Part shown: in pieces, positions 1 through 9,302 of the stretch
How positions within the stretch are numbered: the stretch's first letter is position 1
How the letters are laid out: every line of letters starts with the position of its first letter
NCBI RefSeq assembly: GCF_963682185.1
Contig: NZ_OY821667.1
Location: 3,733,501 to 3,797,500 of the forward strand
Source of the DNA: an uncultured Cohaesibacter sp.
GTDB taxonomy: Bacteria > Pseudomonadota > Alphaproteobacteria > Rhizobiales > Cohaesibacteraceae
Reading direction: 5' to 3'
DNA length: 64,000 bases
Made by a program: the position numbers and the translations under genes
The notes under the pieces: model-generated
What the model was told of the DNA's origin: nothing
The model's database searches: none
What the model saw: only the letters and a program-made list of their open reading frames with translations

Positions 1-464
1 CGCAAGGTTTCTGCCAGCTCTGGCGTTACCGTGCGTGGGTCTAGCTCAATGGCATGCTCCATATCGTCGATGAAGCTGAAATGTGATCGGACCGCATTCA
101 CGACCTTGAGAAAACAATCGTGCGGCAAGATGGATGGTGTGCCGCCACCCCAGTGAATATGGCTGACGGGCTGGTTGGCTGGCAGCTTGCTGGCCACAAG
201 CGCCACCTCCTTCACCAGATGGTCTGTATAGTCCCGAAGCGGCTTTTCCTGCTTGGTCACCTTGGTGTAGCAGCCACAATAGTGGCACATGGAATCGCAG
301 AAAGGCACATGCAGATAGAGCGAGATTGGCGTTTGCGGATCAACCGCCTTCAGCCATTGCTCGTAGGCCCCGACTCCCACGGCATTGGAAAAATGCGGTG
401 CGGTGGGGTAGGAGGTATAACGCGGCACAGAGCGCGTTGCATATTTCAAGGTCACATTGGTCAT
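1..464 (-). CDS. hemN: Oxygen-independent coproporphyrinogen III oxidase, C-terminal part outside the window
   Basis: Radical SAM enzyme that decarboxylates coproporphyrinogen III to protoporphyrinogen IX without oxygen, a haem biosynthesis step in the cytoplasm. About 154 N-terminal residues are visible. They contain the family opening (VPRYTSYPTAPHF), the substrate-strand motif LYLHVPFC, the cluster motif CDSMCHYCGC (CX3CX2CXC) and the SAM-binding GGGTPS. The ATG at 464 is chosen because the homology begins there and the only in-frame upstream start is a TTG inside the Fnr-like box. No Shine-Dalgarno is visible before the ATG. An Fnr/FixK-type box lies 41.5 bp upstream, so low-oxygen control is likely. 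Identification is firm; the 3' end is cut by the window edge. Confidence 0.95.
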   Translation of the reverse strand, partial: MTNVTLKYATRSVPRYTSYPTAPHFSNAVGVGAYEQWLKAVDPQTPISLYLHVPFCDSMCHYCGCYTKVTKQEKPLRDYTDHLVKEVALVASKLPANQPVSHIHWGGGTPSILPHDCFLKVVNAVRSHFSFIDDMEHAIELDPRTVTPELAETL

Positions 465-498
465 TATGGCATTTAGATCTTTGGTCAGGGAAACTACT

Positions 499-512
499 TT
501 GAGCCTTGTCAA
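499..512 (-). promoter_or_regulatory. Fnr/FixK-type anaerobox upstream of hemN
   Basis: TTGACAAGGCTCAA on the minus strand fits TTGA-N6-TCAA. Its centre is 41.5 bp from the A of the hemN ATG. CTAAAT at 476-471 sits where a -10 hexamer would be if transcription began at the ATG. Confidence 0.75.
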
Positions 513-589
513 TTCTTACCAAATTGTCATCACAGGCTTTCGTATAGAGGCGGACTGCCCCGGCGGTCAGCTCCATTGGGCCGGTGACG

Positions 590-1714
590 TTATTGGTTCA
601 AGATGGCGCTTGTGGTTTTAACCACAAGGGTCAATGGCAAGGTGGCTGTATCGACGACGACATCGGAGAAGGTCTGGGTTTGCCCCGGCGCGTTGAGGAA
701 CACCTGCTGGTTGCTTGCCGTCATACCCTTGAGCAGTGCGACAAGGCTGGGCGAGGTGACCGCCGTCATATGGTTCATTCCGTCTCCACCGGTAAATTCG
801 GACACATCGATCACTGCGATGCCTTCCCGGCGGATCTTGGTTTCATCGATGTTGTTGCCCACCCGATTCCGGTCGCCAGCGAGGAAACTGGAGAGTTGCA
901 GGGCTTTGTCTTTCTGCGAGGCAAAAATGGCAAATTCTCTCGGCAGCACCTTGATGGCGCTTAACTGCGCATTGAACACATCGATATCCAGATCCGGCGA
1001 GATCAGAATGATGGAATGGATCTTGGAGGGCAGGGCGCCATGATTGGCCAGGGCAATCTGCCGCAGGGTCTCCATCAGCAATTCCGAGCCGAGAGAATGG
1101 GCAATTAAGACGATGTCATCAAGCTGCGAGGAAGCCATTAATTTGATCACTGAGGCCAGTTGATCGCGTGAGGTTTTCACGCTGTCTCGATCATAAATAT
1201 AAAGGCCCGCTTCGCCAGCCGAAGGCCAGCTAAACAGCGTCAGCGGCATGGCCAGATCGAAATCATGGCGCAATTGCGCGGCGCGATAGAGGCTTTCGGA
1301 GAAATCGGTATTGTAGCCATGCACGAACAGGGCTGCCGAACGCGGTCCATTTCCGTGTTTGGCGCTGGCCTCAGCAGCCATTTTCCCAAGTCGGGCCTGA
1401 TAGGCTTTTGGAGTATCAAAAGTATCGACTGAAGCGACAGCAAAATGGCGCTTGGGATCTGGCTTGTTGCGTGGCCATTCTATCTGTCCCACCTTGTGGG
1501 TCTTGGGAATGGATACCTGATAGGAAGCCAGATGTAGCTTGCTATCTCGATCGCCACTATAGTCCGCATCCTGCGTGGGAGAACGGCTGGTTGCAACCAG
1601 AACCGGTTCGATGCTCTGGACATCCGTAGGCGATGGCGTGAATTTGACGCCCGTGGGCGTGGAACAGGCCGCAAGAAGCAGTGTAGCGAAAACAATGGCC
1701 ACATAGCGCGGCAT
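590..1714 (-). CDS. Alpha/beta hydrolase lipoprotein, DUF900/COG4782 family
   Basis: Predicted esterase-like alpha/beta hydrolase of 374 residues, substrate unknown. The ATG at 1714 is preferred because it gives a compact lipoprotein signal peptide with lipobox LAAC about residues 13-16; an in-frame ATG at 1792 would add 26 proline/arginine-rich residues. The oxyanion-loop segment FVHGYNT, the nucleophile elbow AHSLGS and a late NHM that could supply the catalytic His are visible. These match the DUF900 family, often annotated as an esterase/lipase superfamily enzyme. The gene stands alone, convergent with nothing, between hemN and an AbrB-family gene. Fold and membrane anchoring are clear; activity is inference. 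Confidence 0.85.
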   Translation of the reverse strand: MPRYVAIVFATLLLAACSTPTGVKFTPSPTDVQSIEPVLVATSRSPTQDADYSGDRDSKLHLASYQVSIPKTHKVGQIEWPRNKPDPKRHFAVASVDTFDTPKAYQARLGKMAAEASAKHGNGPRSAALFVHGYNTDFSESLYRAAQLRHDFDLAMPLTLFSWPSAGEAGLYIYDRDSVKTSRDQLASVIKLMASSQLDDIVLIAHSLGSELLMETLRQIALANHGALPSKIHSIILISPDLDIDVFNAQLSAIKVLPREFAIFASQKDKALQLSSFLAGDRNRVGNNIDETKIRREGIAVIDVSEFTGGDGMNHMTAVTSPSLVALLKGMTASNQQVFLNAPGQTQTFSDVVVDTATLPLTLVVKTTSAILNQ

Positions 1715-2195
1715 GCTGATAGCGCACAGCGTCCGGGGCTCATGGTTGATGCTCAGAGATTTCAGAGGTCTCACAGGTCTCTCGGGTCTCATGGGTGTGG
1801 CTCTTGCTCATGGTCTGTCAAAACACCCCTATCGGTGGTGTAGGCCCGATACTTAGCAGTTTTGGCAAGAATAGCAAAGCAGATGAATGATGCTGGCTTG
1901 CGCGATGGATATAGCATCGGGTCTATGGCGCTTTTGTGTCGGCACGAGACGTGAGCCCGCCTTGGCAAAGCCCGCCCTTCCAAACCGATTGCAGGGACTG
2001 ACAGCTTGCCAAGATAATATATGAATGCTACCTGATAATGCCTTGCCTGCCTTGGTATTTAAAGGGTGGCAACATGCATTAAAGTCCAATATCTGCTTCT
2101 TTATTGCGCGCTTCAAAGCCAGACTGGCCTTCTCTGGAAAACATGTTGATCCGGTCATTCTGCTTTCCTTTATACCCTGTTTGTGGTGATTGCCA
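1715..2195. other. Intergenic region between divergent genes; no gene seen
   Basis: About 480 bases between the hydrolase (minus) and the AbrB-family gene (plus). It must hold both promoters. A triple GGTCTC repeat lies at 1767-1790. No RNA gene or convincing ORF was recognised. Confidence 0.5.
1767..1790. repeat. Three GGTCTC copies at exact 9-bp period
   Basis: GGTCTC starts at 1767, 1776 and 1785. If the hydrolase started at 1792 this would encode Arg-Pro-X tripeptides (RPE, RPV, RPL); with the preferred start it lies in the 5' leader. Confidence 0.7.
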
Positions 2196-3317
2196 ATGCC
2201 TTCGGAAAAAGATGTCAAAGCCTCAAGCAAGGGGCGCGTCCTTGGAGTTGGCAAAGATTTTGGCAAACGGGCGATTCATGTCATCGGACTCTATCTGATT
2301 GCAATGGCAGGGGGCGCGCTGGCTCATTGGGTGCAGTTTCCTGCGGCCTGGCTGACCGGTTCGTTGTTGGCTGTGGCCATCACGTCGCTGGCCGGGCTGC
2401 ATTTGAAGTTGCCCACCCTGTTACGGGATCTGGGCTTTGCCCAAGTTGGCCTCATTCTCGGTTCTGGCTTTTCTCCCGAAATGTTGCATGCCCTTGCCGC
2501 CTGGCCCCTCAGCATTCTCATGCTGGCCGTGACTGTGGTGGTCATCGCAACCTCGGCCTATTGGGTCTTGCGCAAGGTGGGCGGATGGGACCATGCCACG
2601 GCCCTCTTTTCCTCGCTGCCTGGGGCGCTCAGCTATATCATGGTGATAGCCGAAGAATCCAAAGCAGACATGACCAAGGTGGCAATCGCCCAGAGCCTAC
2701 GCGTGTTTGTGCTGGTCTCCATTCTGCCGATCATTCTGATGCCCTTTACCGATGGTGTGACCAGTCGCGTGACCGCAGATACCGTGACGCTTGATGTTTT
2801 ACATTTGGCAATGATGGTGGCAGGCGTCGCATTGCTGGTGCCCATCATGCTCCGATTGCGTGTCCCTTCGGGCCTTATGTTGGCCGGAATTGCAGTCTCG
2901 GGAACGCTCTACCTGACAGGTTTTTATCACGAGCCCTTTCCAAACTGGTTCACCATACCGGGTTATCTGACGGTCGGTATCAATATCGGCGGACGTTTTG
3001 CGGCCATTTCTGTCAGGGATCTTGTCCGCTTGTCGGGCATCTCCATGTTATCCTTGATGGTTTCGGCTGGCGTTTCAGGGGCGGCTGCCATTTTGTGCGC
3101 CACTTTGCTCGATTTTCCCATGGGTCAGGTGATCCTTGCCTTCGCACCGGGTGGGTTTGATACGATGGTGCTGCTGTCCTTCCTCATCAATCTCAATCCG
3201 GCCTATGTCACCGGTCATCATCTGGTGCGCTATCTCGGGCTGGTCATGCTCACCCCCATGATCGCGTCGCACCTCGCTCGCGCTGAGCGGGCAAAAGACA
3301 AGTCGGTCGATCTGTGA
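2196..3317 (+). CDS. AbrB-family membrane protein (PF05145)
   Basis: Polytopic inner-membrane protein of 373 residues with about ten hydrophobic segments in two similar halves, as usual for the AbrB/PF05145 family (COG3180), historically mis-annotated as an ammonia monooxygenase regulator. Visible signatures are the first-repeat FPAAWLTGSLLAVA and the second-half stretch APGGFDTMVLLSF. A TTG two codons upstream is possible but the ATG is preferred. There are no obvious operon partners. The family is probably a transporter; substrate and direction are unknown. Confidence 0.85.
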   Translation: MPSEKDVKASSKGRVLGVGKDFGKRAIHVIGLYLIAMAGGALAHWVQFPAAWLTGSLLAVAITSLAGLHLKLPTLLRDLGFAQVGLILGSGFSPEMLHALAAWPLSILMLAVTVVVIATSAYWVLRKVGGWDHATALFSSLPGALSYIMVIAEESKADMTKVAIAQSLRVFVLVSILPIILMPFTDGVTSRVTADTVTLDVLHLAMMVAGVALLVPIMLRLRVPSGLMLAGIAVSGTLYLTGFYHEPFPNWFTIPGYLTVGINIGGRFAAISVRDLVRLSGISMLSLMVSAGVSGAAAILCATLLDFPMGQVILAFAPGGFDTMVLLSFLINLNPAYVTGHHLVRYLGLVMLTPMIASHLARAERAKDKSVDL

Positions 3318-3833
3318 GCGATGCGAGTTTAATTTAAAGAAGTATTTTATTTGCTCGTTATCTCTTTGAGACTAAAGGGAAATCGTGATTCTACATAAGC
3401 CTTTAGAGGCGTGTGGTGGGGCAATTTTCTCTGTATAGATAAAATCGCAGTGTCAGCCTTTGGGATATCCGTGTATAAAGTGCATCGGGCATGAATATTT
3501 TTCTGCCACTTAAGCAGCATGCGACCATGGTGACCTCGGTCGGAGCTGAACATTAAGGTATTGTAATAATTGGCAGATATGCTAATTTTGCAGATCTCTA
3601 AGTCTTTTGACTGCGACAACCAGTCGCATAAACGATAGAGTGCCCCCTCTTTCCGTTGACATGAGTCAAAGCGTAAAAATAGGGCGATCCCTAGGGTTTT
3701 CGGACCCGTTTGGGGGAAGTGTGCTCAAAGATCAACCTTAAATTGTCGACATCCGGGTGTCGACAGGGTGACTTTACAATGGTGCTGTAGCCCGACTTCA
3801 TGGGGAGGTTTGGGCCACAGATGGGACTGAAAG
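3318..3833. other. Regulatory intergenic region upstream of ccoN
   Basis: About 515 bases with no convincing gene. It carries the Fnr-like box at 3656-3669 and the presumed ccoN promoter. An open frame of 90 codons on the minus strand lacks a recognisable product. Confidence 0.6.
3656..3669 (+). promoter_or_regulatory. Fnr/FixK-type anaerobox upstream of ccoN
   Basis: TTGACATGAGTCAA matches TTGA-N6-TCAA. It lies 171 bp upstream of the ccoN ATG (box centre to start). A class II arrangement would put transcription start near 3704, with TAGGGT at 3692-3697 as a possible -10, giving a leader of about 130 bases. Confidence 0.8.
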
Positions 3834-5465
3834 ATGGCTCACACAGCGAAACGACTTTCTTTAGAAGAAGGCCTGTTTGCAGGATTCCTGACTGCATTGG
3901 CTTTCATTTGCCTCGTTATCGCCGGCAAAGCGGTAGATGGCGTTATGGCATTTCACGCAGGGCTCGGATTGCTTTTTTCGGCAATCGGGGTTTTCCTGAT
4001 TTTCAATTCATACTTCAAGCGTCCTGCGGATGCCGTGGAGAGCGGATATAACCTTGGACCGATCAAATTCGGTGCCGTTGCCGCTGTCTTCTGGGGTATC
4101 GCAGGGTTTCTTGTCGGCGACATCATCGCCTGGCAGCTGACCTTCCCGATCCTGAACTTTGATCTGGAATGGACCAGCTTTGGCCGTTTGCGTCCGCTGC
4201 ATACGTCTGCAGTGATTTTCGCTTTCGGTGGCAACGTGCTGCTCGCGACATCCTTCTATGTCGTTCAGCGCACCAGCCACGCGCGCCTGCCGGGGCGTGT
4301 TGCGCCATGGTTCGTTATTCTTGGCTATAACGCCTTCATCGTGATTGCCGGGACCGGCTATCTGTTTGGCGCGACCCAGTCCAAGGAATATGCCGAGCCG
4401 GAATGGTATGCAGACCTTTGGCTGACCATCGTTTGGGTGGCCTATTTGCTTGTCTTTCTGGCAACCCTCTGGCGACGCAAGGAACCCCACATCTATGTGG
4501 CAAACTGGTTCTATCTTGCCTTCATCGTCACCATTGCCATGCTGCATATCGGTAACAACCTATCGGTTCCCGTTTCCATTTTCGGCATCAAATCCTATCA
4601 GGTCTTTTCCGGCGTACAGGATGCGATGGTGCAGTGGTGGTATGGCCATAACGCAGTGGGTTTCTTCCTGACGGCAGGCTTCCTGGCCATCATGTATTAT
4701 TTCATCCCCAAACGTGCAGAGCGCCCGGTCTATTCCTACCGGCTGTCCATCGTGCATTTCTGGGCTCTGATCTTTATCTACATCTGGGCCGGTCCGCACC
4801 ATCTGCATTATACGGCTCTGCCAGATTGGGCGCAGACGCTGGGTATGACCTTCTCGGTCATTCTCTGGATGCCGTCCTGGGGTGGCATGATCAACGGTCT
4901 GATGACGCTTTCGGGCGCTTGGGACAAACTGCGCACCGATCCGGTACTGCGCATGATGGTCGTGTCTGTTGCCTTCTATGGCATGTCCACCTTTGAAGGG
5001 CCGCTTATGTCCGTCAAGGCCGTGAACTCCCTCTCGCACTATACCGATTGGACCATCGGTCACGTGCATTCGGGTGCTCTTGGCTGGGTTGGCTACATTT
5101 CGTTTGGTGCGATCTACTGCCTCATTCCATGGCTTTGGAACCGCAAGAGCCTTTATTCAACCAAGCTGGTTGAATGGCACTTCTGGATTTCTACGCTGGG
5201 TATCGTGCTCTACATCACTTCGATGTGGGTGTCCGGCATCATGCAGGGCCTGATGTGGCGTGCTTATGACAAGCTCGGCTTCCTTGAATATTCCTTCATT
5301 GAAACCGTAGAAGCCATGCACCCCTTCTACATGATCCGTGCAATTGGTGGCCTTCTGTTTGTCGCTGGTGCCGTGATTATGGCCTATAACATCTGGATGA
5401 CCATTCGCGTGGGCGAGAAAGCGGAACAAGATGCCGCCGATCCTGCGCTGGTTCCTGCAGAATAA
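3834..5465 (+). CDS. ccoN: cbb3-type cytochrome c oxidase subunit I
   Basis: Catalytic subunit of the high-affinity cbb3 terminal oxidase; it reduces oxygen at a haem b3-CuB centre in the inner membrane and pumps protons. The 543-residue protein has the expected 12 or so membrane segments, and the conserved His-rich stretches are visible ([32 protein letters not shown]). Length is typical for CcoN. It is first in ccoN-ccoO-ccoQ-ccoP, with ccoO starting 12 bases after the stop. Upstream lies an Fnr-like box, so induction at low oxygen is expected. Confidence 0.98.
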   Translation: MAHTAKRLSLEEGLFAGFLTALAFICLVIAGKAVDGVMAFHAGLGLLFSAIGVFLIFNSYFKRPADAVESGYNLGPIKFGAVAAVFWGIAGFLVGDIIAWQLTFPILNFDLEWTSFGRLRPLHTSAVIFAFGGNVLLATSFYVVQRTSHARLPGRVAPWFVILGYNAFIVIAGTGYLFGATQSKEYAEPEWYADLWLTIVWVAYLLVFLATLWRRKEPHIYVANWFYLAFIVTIAMLHIGNNLSVPVSIFGIKSYQVFSGVQDAMVQWWYGHNAVGFFLTAGFLAIMYYFIPKRAERPVYSYRLSIVHFWALIFIYIWAGPHHLHYTALPDWAQTLGMTFSVILWMPSWGGMINGLMTLSGAWDKLRTDPVLRMMVVSVAFYGMSTFEGPLMSVKAVNSLSHYTDWTIGHVHSGALGWVGYISFGAIYCLIPWLWNRKSLYSTKLVEWHFWISTLGIVLYITSMWVSGIMQGLMWRAYDKLGFLEYSFIETVEAMHPFYMIRAIGGLLFVAGAVIMAYNIWMTIRVGEKAEQDAADPALVPAE

Positions 5466-5477
5466 GGAGTGGTTCGC

Positions 5478-6236
5478 ATGTCTTTGATGAATAAACACGG
5501 CATTCTCGAACGCCACTCCATGCTTCTGCTCGTTGGCATCCTGATTGTGGTTGCCATCGGTGGTATGGTCGAGATCATCCCGCTTTTCTACCTGAAAAGC
5601 ACCATCGAGAAGGTTGAGGGCATGCGCCCTTATACCCCGCTCGAACTGGCTGGCCGCAACATCTATATCCGCGAAGGCTGCTATCTGTGTCACTCACAGA
5701 TGATCCGCCCGATGCGTGATGAAATCGAGCGTTACGGTCACTATTCACTCGCAGCCGAGTCCATGTACGATCACCCATTCCAGTGGGGCTCAAAGCGTAC
5801 TGGTCCTGATCTCGCGCGTGTGGGCAACAAATATTCCGATTTGTGGCACGTCAATCACCTGACAGACCCACGTTCGGTCGTTCCCGAATCCGTTATGCCT
5901 GGCTATCCATTCCTGGCCAAGACGGATCTCAAGGTGCCTGACATCTCTGCTGACCTGAAGGTCAACAGGATTGTGGGTGTGCCTTACACCGACGAACAGA
6001 TCGCCAATGCCAAGGCCGATATGATGGCTCAGGCAAACCCCGATGATGACAATGTCGATGACTTCCTCGATCGTTATACCCAGACCTTGGGGGATGAGGA
6101 CAGAGAACCGGCCATTCGGGATTTCGATGGCAATCCGGACCGGGTGACGGAAATGGACGCGCTTGTTGCCTATTTGCAGATGCTTGGCACCTTGGTCGAT
6201 TTCTCGATCTATGATGACAAGGCGGACCTTCGCTAG
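5478..6236 (+). CDS. ccoO: cbb3-type cytochrome c oxidase subunit II
   Basis: Membrane-anchored mono-haem cytochrome c subunit that passes electrons toward CcoN. 252 residues: one N-terminal membrane helix (about 12-35), then a periplasmic domain with the haem c motif CYLCH and the family sequence [10 protein letters not shown]. The ATG at 5478 has a good AAGGAG at 5463-5468; the GTG at 5469 overlaps that site and is rejected. A region with several aspartates around residues 175-200 precedes the C-terminal segment. It is translated between ccoN and ccoQ. Confidence 0.97.
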   Translation: MSLMNKHGILERHSMLLLVGILIVVAIGGMVEIIPLFYLKSTIEKVEGMRPYTPLELAGRNIYIREGCYLCHSQMIRPMRDEIERYGHYSLAAESMYDHPFQWGSKRTGPDLARVGNKYSDLWHVNHLTDPRSVVPESVMPGYPFLAKTDLKVPDISADLKVNRIVGVPYTDEQIANAKADMMAQANPDDDNVDDFLDRYTQTLGDEDREPAIRDFDGNPDRVTEMDALVAYLQMLGTLVDFSIYDDKADLR

Positions 6237-6247
6237 GGAGCAGGCTC

Positions 6248-6400
6248 ATGTCGACCTATGAAACTTTGGCTAACTTCGCGCAGACCTGGGGCCTGCTCTA
6301 TTTCGTGCTGATTTTTGCTGGTGTGCTGATCTATACCTTCTGGCCCAACAACAAAAAGCGGTTCGATGATGCAGCCCAGATGCCACTGCGGGAGGACTGA
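6248..6400 (+). CDS. ccoQ: cbb3-type oxidase subunit IV
   Basis: Small 50-residue membrane protein, MSTYETLANFAQTWG at its start, one hydrophobic helix about residues 17-31 followed by FWPNNKKRF, the usual CcoQ end of the helix. CcoQ is known to stabilise the cbb3 complex, mainly under oxic conditions. It starts 11 bases after ccoO and ends 2 bases before ccoP, so it is clearly part of the operon. It is short enough to be missed by gene finders. Confidence 0.95.
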   Translation: MSTYETLANFAQTWGLLYFVLIFAGVLIYTFWPNNKKRFDDAAQMPLRED

Positions 6401-6402
6401 GA

Positions 6403-7278
6403 ATGAGTGACCACAAAAAAGAAATTGACCACATTACCGGTGTAGAAACGACCGGTCATGAATGGGATGGCCTGAAGGAACTTAACAACCCGCTGCCGCG
6501 CTGGTGGCTGTGGACCTGGTATGCCTGTATCGTCTGGGCGATCGGTTACTGGGTGTTGTTTCCGGCCTGGCCAATGGTATCCAGCTACACCAAGGGCTAT
6601 CTGGGCCATACCAACCGAGAAGATGGGATCAAGGCCTATGAAAGCCTGATTGCCCAACGCATGGAGCAGGGCGCTGGCCTGCAGACGGCATCGGTCGAGG
6701 AAATTCTCGGCAACGATGACCTGCGTCAGTTCGCTGTTGCACAAGGGGCTGCGGCCTTTGGTGACAACTGTGCAGCCTGCCATGGGTCCGGTGCTGCTGG
6801 CGGCAAGGGGTATCCGAACCTGCTCGATGATGACTGGCTCTGGGGTGGAACCATTGAGGATATCCATACGACTTTGCTCTATGGCATCCGCTCCACCCAT
6901 GAAGATACCAGACTGAATGACATGACCGCCTTTGGTCGTGACGAAATTCTGGAACCCGATGAGATCGAAACGCTGGCAGATTATGTCCTGTCCATTTCCG
7001 GGCAGGAGCCTTCTGAAGGCGCCGATCTGGAAGCCGGGGCAGAGCTGTTCGCAGATAACTGCACGTCCTGTCATGGTGAAGATGCCAAAGGCATGCAGGA
7101 TCTGGGTGCACCCAACCTGACAGACGCCATCTGGCTCTATGGTGGAGATCGTGACACGATCATCGAAACCATCACCAATGGCCGTAAGGGCGTCATGCCA
7201 ACCTGGGAAGCCCGCCTTGATCCGGTAACGATCAAATCGCTTGCGGTTTATGTGCATACCCGCGGGGGTGGGCAGTAA
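6403..7278 (+). CDS. ccoP: cbb3-type cytochrome c oxidase subunit III, di-haem
   Basis: Di-haem cytochrome c subunit, the electron entry point of the cbb3 oxidase. 291 residues: N-terminal cytoplasmic segment with HEWDGLKELNNPLPRWW, a membrane helix (about 38-55), then two periplasmic cytochrome c domains with CAACHG (about 124-129) and CTSCHG (about 221-226). Length is normal. It is the last structural gene; two hairpins follow before the maturation cluster that starts at 7712. Confidence 0.97.
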   Translation: MSDHKKEIDHITGVETTGHEWDGLKELNNPLPRWWLWTWYACIVWAIGYWVLFPAWPMVSSYTKGYLGHTNREDGIKAYESLIAQRMEQGAGLQTASVEEILGNDDLRQFAVAQGAAAFGDNCAACHGSGAAGGKGYPNLLDDDWLWGGTIEDIHTTLLYGIRSTHEDTRLNDMTAFGRDEILEPDEIETLADYVLSISGQEPSEGADLEAGAELFADNCTSCHGEDAKGMQDLGAPNLTDAIWLYGGDRDTIIETITNGRKGVMPTWEARLDPVTIKSLAVYVHTRGGGQ

Positions 7279-7293
7279 TATCGCCACGCTCTT

Positions 7294-7350
7294 TCCGGAA
7301 GCCACGTCTTCCGGATACCCAATTGGGCAGGGGCCATGGGTCCCTGTCCG
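7294..7350 (+). other. Two tandem hairpins after ccoP
   Basis: TCCGGAAG (7294-7301) pairs with CTTCCGGA (7308-7315). GGGCAGGG and CCCTGTCC (about 7326-7350) form a second stem with one wobble or mismatch. Neither has a strong T tract, so they are better read as RNA 3'-end stabilising structures or weak terminators between ccoP and ccoG. Confidence 0.5.
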
Positions 7351-7711
7351 TTTCCGAAGTATGAGGCGTGAATGCGTCAATATGTCTCAGTATATTTCCT
7401 CAAATTTTCCGCCGCTCTTCTGTAAACAGGAATGACTGGCGATTTTTTTGACTCAATACTGGTATGTCATATGCGAATTACTGTGAGGTTTGTCGGGCCT
7501 GTAAGGACACTTGCAGTAATAGGCAGCCATTTCGGGCGAGAATAAAGAATTGCAGAGTCTTTCCTGAGACTCTTGTTACACATATGCTCAGGAACAGATT
7601 GCCTTCAAGTCCTTCCACTTGTGGGCAGTCGGGATGAACATGAGAGGACACCGGCTTTACTAGGCTGGATCGTGGATGATCATCTCAGTGACCATTTCGA
7701 GGAGACGATAG
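7351..7711. other. Intergenic region between ccoP and ccoG; no gene seen
   Basis: About 360 bases. No full TTGA-N6-TCAA box was found here, although TTGACTCAA occurs near 7448. It probably contains a separate promoter for ccoGHIS. No RNA gene recognised. Confidence 0.5.
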
Positions 7712-9175
7712 ATGACGGTTGATGCCCCGCAGACCAGCTCGGACAACAACCCCGGCGATTTGCAGCTCTATGCCAAGGCCAAGAAGGTCTATCCGCAAAG
7801 CGTCAAGGGCCGGTTCAGGAATTTCAAATGGGCATTTATGATCTTTGCCCTCGGTCTTTACTATTTCCTGCCCTTCGTGCGGTGGGATCGCGGACCCAAT
7901 GCGCCTGATCAGGCCGTTCTGATCGACTTTCCCGCGCGCCGTTTCTACTTCTTCTTTATCGAGATCTGGCCGCAGGAGATCTATTATCTCACAGGTCTAT
8001 TGATCCTTGCTGCGCTGACACTGTTTCTAATGAATGCGTTGGCAGGGCGCGTCTGGTGTGGCTATATGTGCTTCCAGACAGTCTGGACGGATCTTTTCAT
8101 GCTGGTCGAGCGCTGGATTGAGGGCGATCGCCGCGAACGCATCAAGGCCGACAAGCAGCCCATGACATTACCGCGCGTGGGCAGACTGATTTCAAAACAT
8201 ATCGTATGGCTTCTTATCGCCTGGTGGACCGGCGGTGCCTGGGTTCTTTATTTCGCCGATGCGCCGACGCTGGTTGAAGAGTTGGCCTTCGGGCAGGCTC
8301 CCATGGTGGCCTATGTCTGGATTGGCATCCTCACGGCAACGACCTACATCATGGCCGGTCACATGCGCGAGCAGGTCTGCGTCTATATGTGCCCATGGCC
8401 GCGTATTCAGGCTGCCCTTACCGATGAATGGGCTCTCAACGTTACCTATCGCAAGGACAGAGGTGAACCGCGTGGGTCGCTCAAGAAAATGAAGGCTCGT
8501 GCCGAAGAGGGCCTGCCTGCGGGTGACTGCGTCGATTGCGGCCAGTGCGTGGCGGTGTGCCCCACCGGCATCGATATCCGCGACGGAGCGCAGCTGGCCT
8601 GCATCCAGTGTGGTCTTTGCATCGATGCCTGCGACAATGTCATGGAGAAGATCGGCAAGCCGCGTGGTCTGGTTGACTATGATACAGACATCAACATACA
8701 GCGTCATCTGGAAGGCAAGGATAGCGTCTATCGCTTCATCCGCCCGCGCACGATCATCTATATTGCCATGATCTCGCTGGTCAGTGGACTGATGCTCTAT
8801 ACGCTGGCCAACCGTCAACTGGTGGACCTCAATGTGCTACATGATCGCAATCCATTGTTCGTCACCTTGTCAGATGGTTCTATCCGCAATGGCTACACCA
8901 TCCGCCTGATCAACAAGGCATCGACCCATCGGGATTTCGAAATGTCGCTGGTCGGCGTACCGGAAGGTTTCTCGATGAAAGCGGTGGGCATTGAAAGCGA
9001 TGATCCTCGCTCCATGGTCATCCCGATTGATCAGGACATCACCAAGGAACTGCGTGTTCAGGTCTTCGCGCCACCAAAGGCAGATCTGGATAAGTCCCAG
9101 TCAATCGGCTTCAACGTCAGAGACACTGAAACGGGGGAAGCCCAGTTGGTGACGGATTATTTCAAGGCCCCTTGA
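7712..9175 (+). CDS. ccoG: Cytochrome c oxidase accessory protein CcoG (FixG/RdxA)
   Basis: Membrane iron-sulfur protein needed for cbb3 oxidase maturation; CcoG proteins reduce Cu(II) to Cu(I) for CuB assembly. 487 residues with about five membrane helices in the first 220 or so and at about 350-370, a double ferredoxin cluster region (CVDCGQCVAVCP, then CIQCGLCIDACD) near residues 270-310, and a periplasmic Ig-like FixG C-terminal domain. Cys-containing helix segments VWCGYMCFQTVW and CVYMCPWPR are family marks. Good GGAGACGATAG ribosome site. It leads ccoG-ccoH-ccoI-ccoS. Confidence 0.97.
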   Translation: MTVDAPQTSSDNNPGDLQLYAKAKKVYPQSVKGRFRNFKWAFMIFALGLYYFLPFVRWDRGPNAPDQAVLIDFPARRFYFFFIEIWPQEIYYLTGLLILAALTLFLMNALAGRVWCGYMCFQTVWTDLFMLVERWIEGDRRERIKADKQPMTLPRVGRLISKHIVWLLIAWWTGGAWVLYFADAPTLVEELAFGQAPMVAYVWIGILTATTYIMAGHMREQVCVYMCPWPRIQAALTDEWALNVTYRKDRGEPRGSLKKMKARAEEGLPAGDCVDCGQCVAVCPTGIDIRDGAQLACIQCGLCIDACDNVMEKIGKPRGLVDYDTDINIQRHLEGKDSVYRFIRPRTIIYIAMISLVSGLMLYTLANRQLVDLNVLHDRNPLFVTLSDGSIRNGYTIRLINKASTHRDFEMSLVGVPEGFSMKAVGIESDDPRSMVIPIDQDITKELRVQVFAPPKADLDKSQSIGFNVRDTETGEAQLVTDYFKAP

Positions 9176-9199
9176 GGGCATAGGAAAGAAAGACACCGG

Positions 9200-9235
9200 G
9201 AGGCTTTGGATCTCGCTCTAAAGCCTCTCTTTATT
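9200..9235 (+). terminator. Hairpin between ccoG and ccoH, possible attenuator
   Basis: GAGGCTTT (9200-9207) pairs with AAAGCCTC (9220-9227) and is followed by TCTTTATTTCT. The tail is T-rich but imperfect, so partial termination inside the ccoGHIS cluster is possible. Confidence 0.5.
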
Positions 9236-9302
9236 TCTGGCAAGATACGCGCATAATGGCGAAGGGTTAACTCGAAGCCAGAGGGATCAAAAGGCAGGAT
9301 AA

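Noticed and set aside
7448-7456. TTGACTCAA as a possible Fnr box upstream of ccoG
   Set aside because: The half-sites are too close (one base between TTGA and TCAA instead of six).
8192-8818. Open frame of 208 codons on the minus strand
   Set aside because: Antisense to ccoG; His- and Asp-rich shadow of a high-GC gene without motifs or ribosome site.
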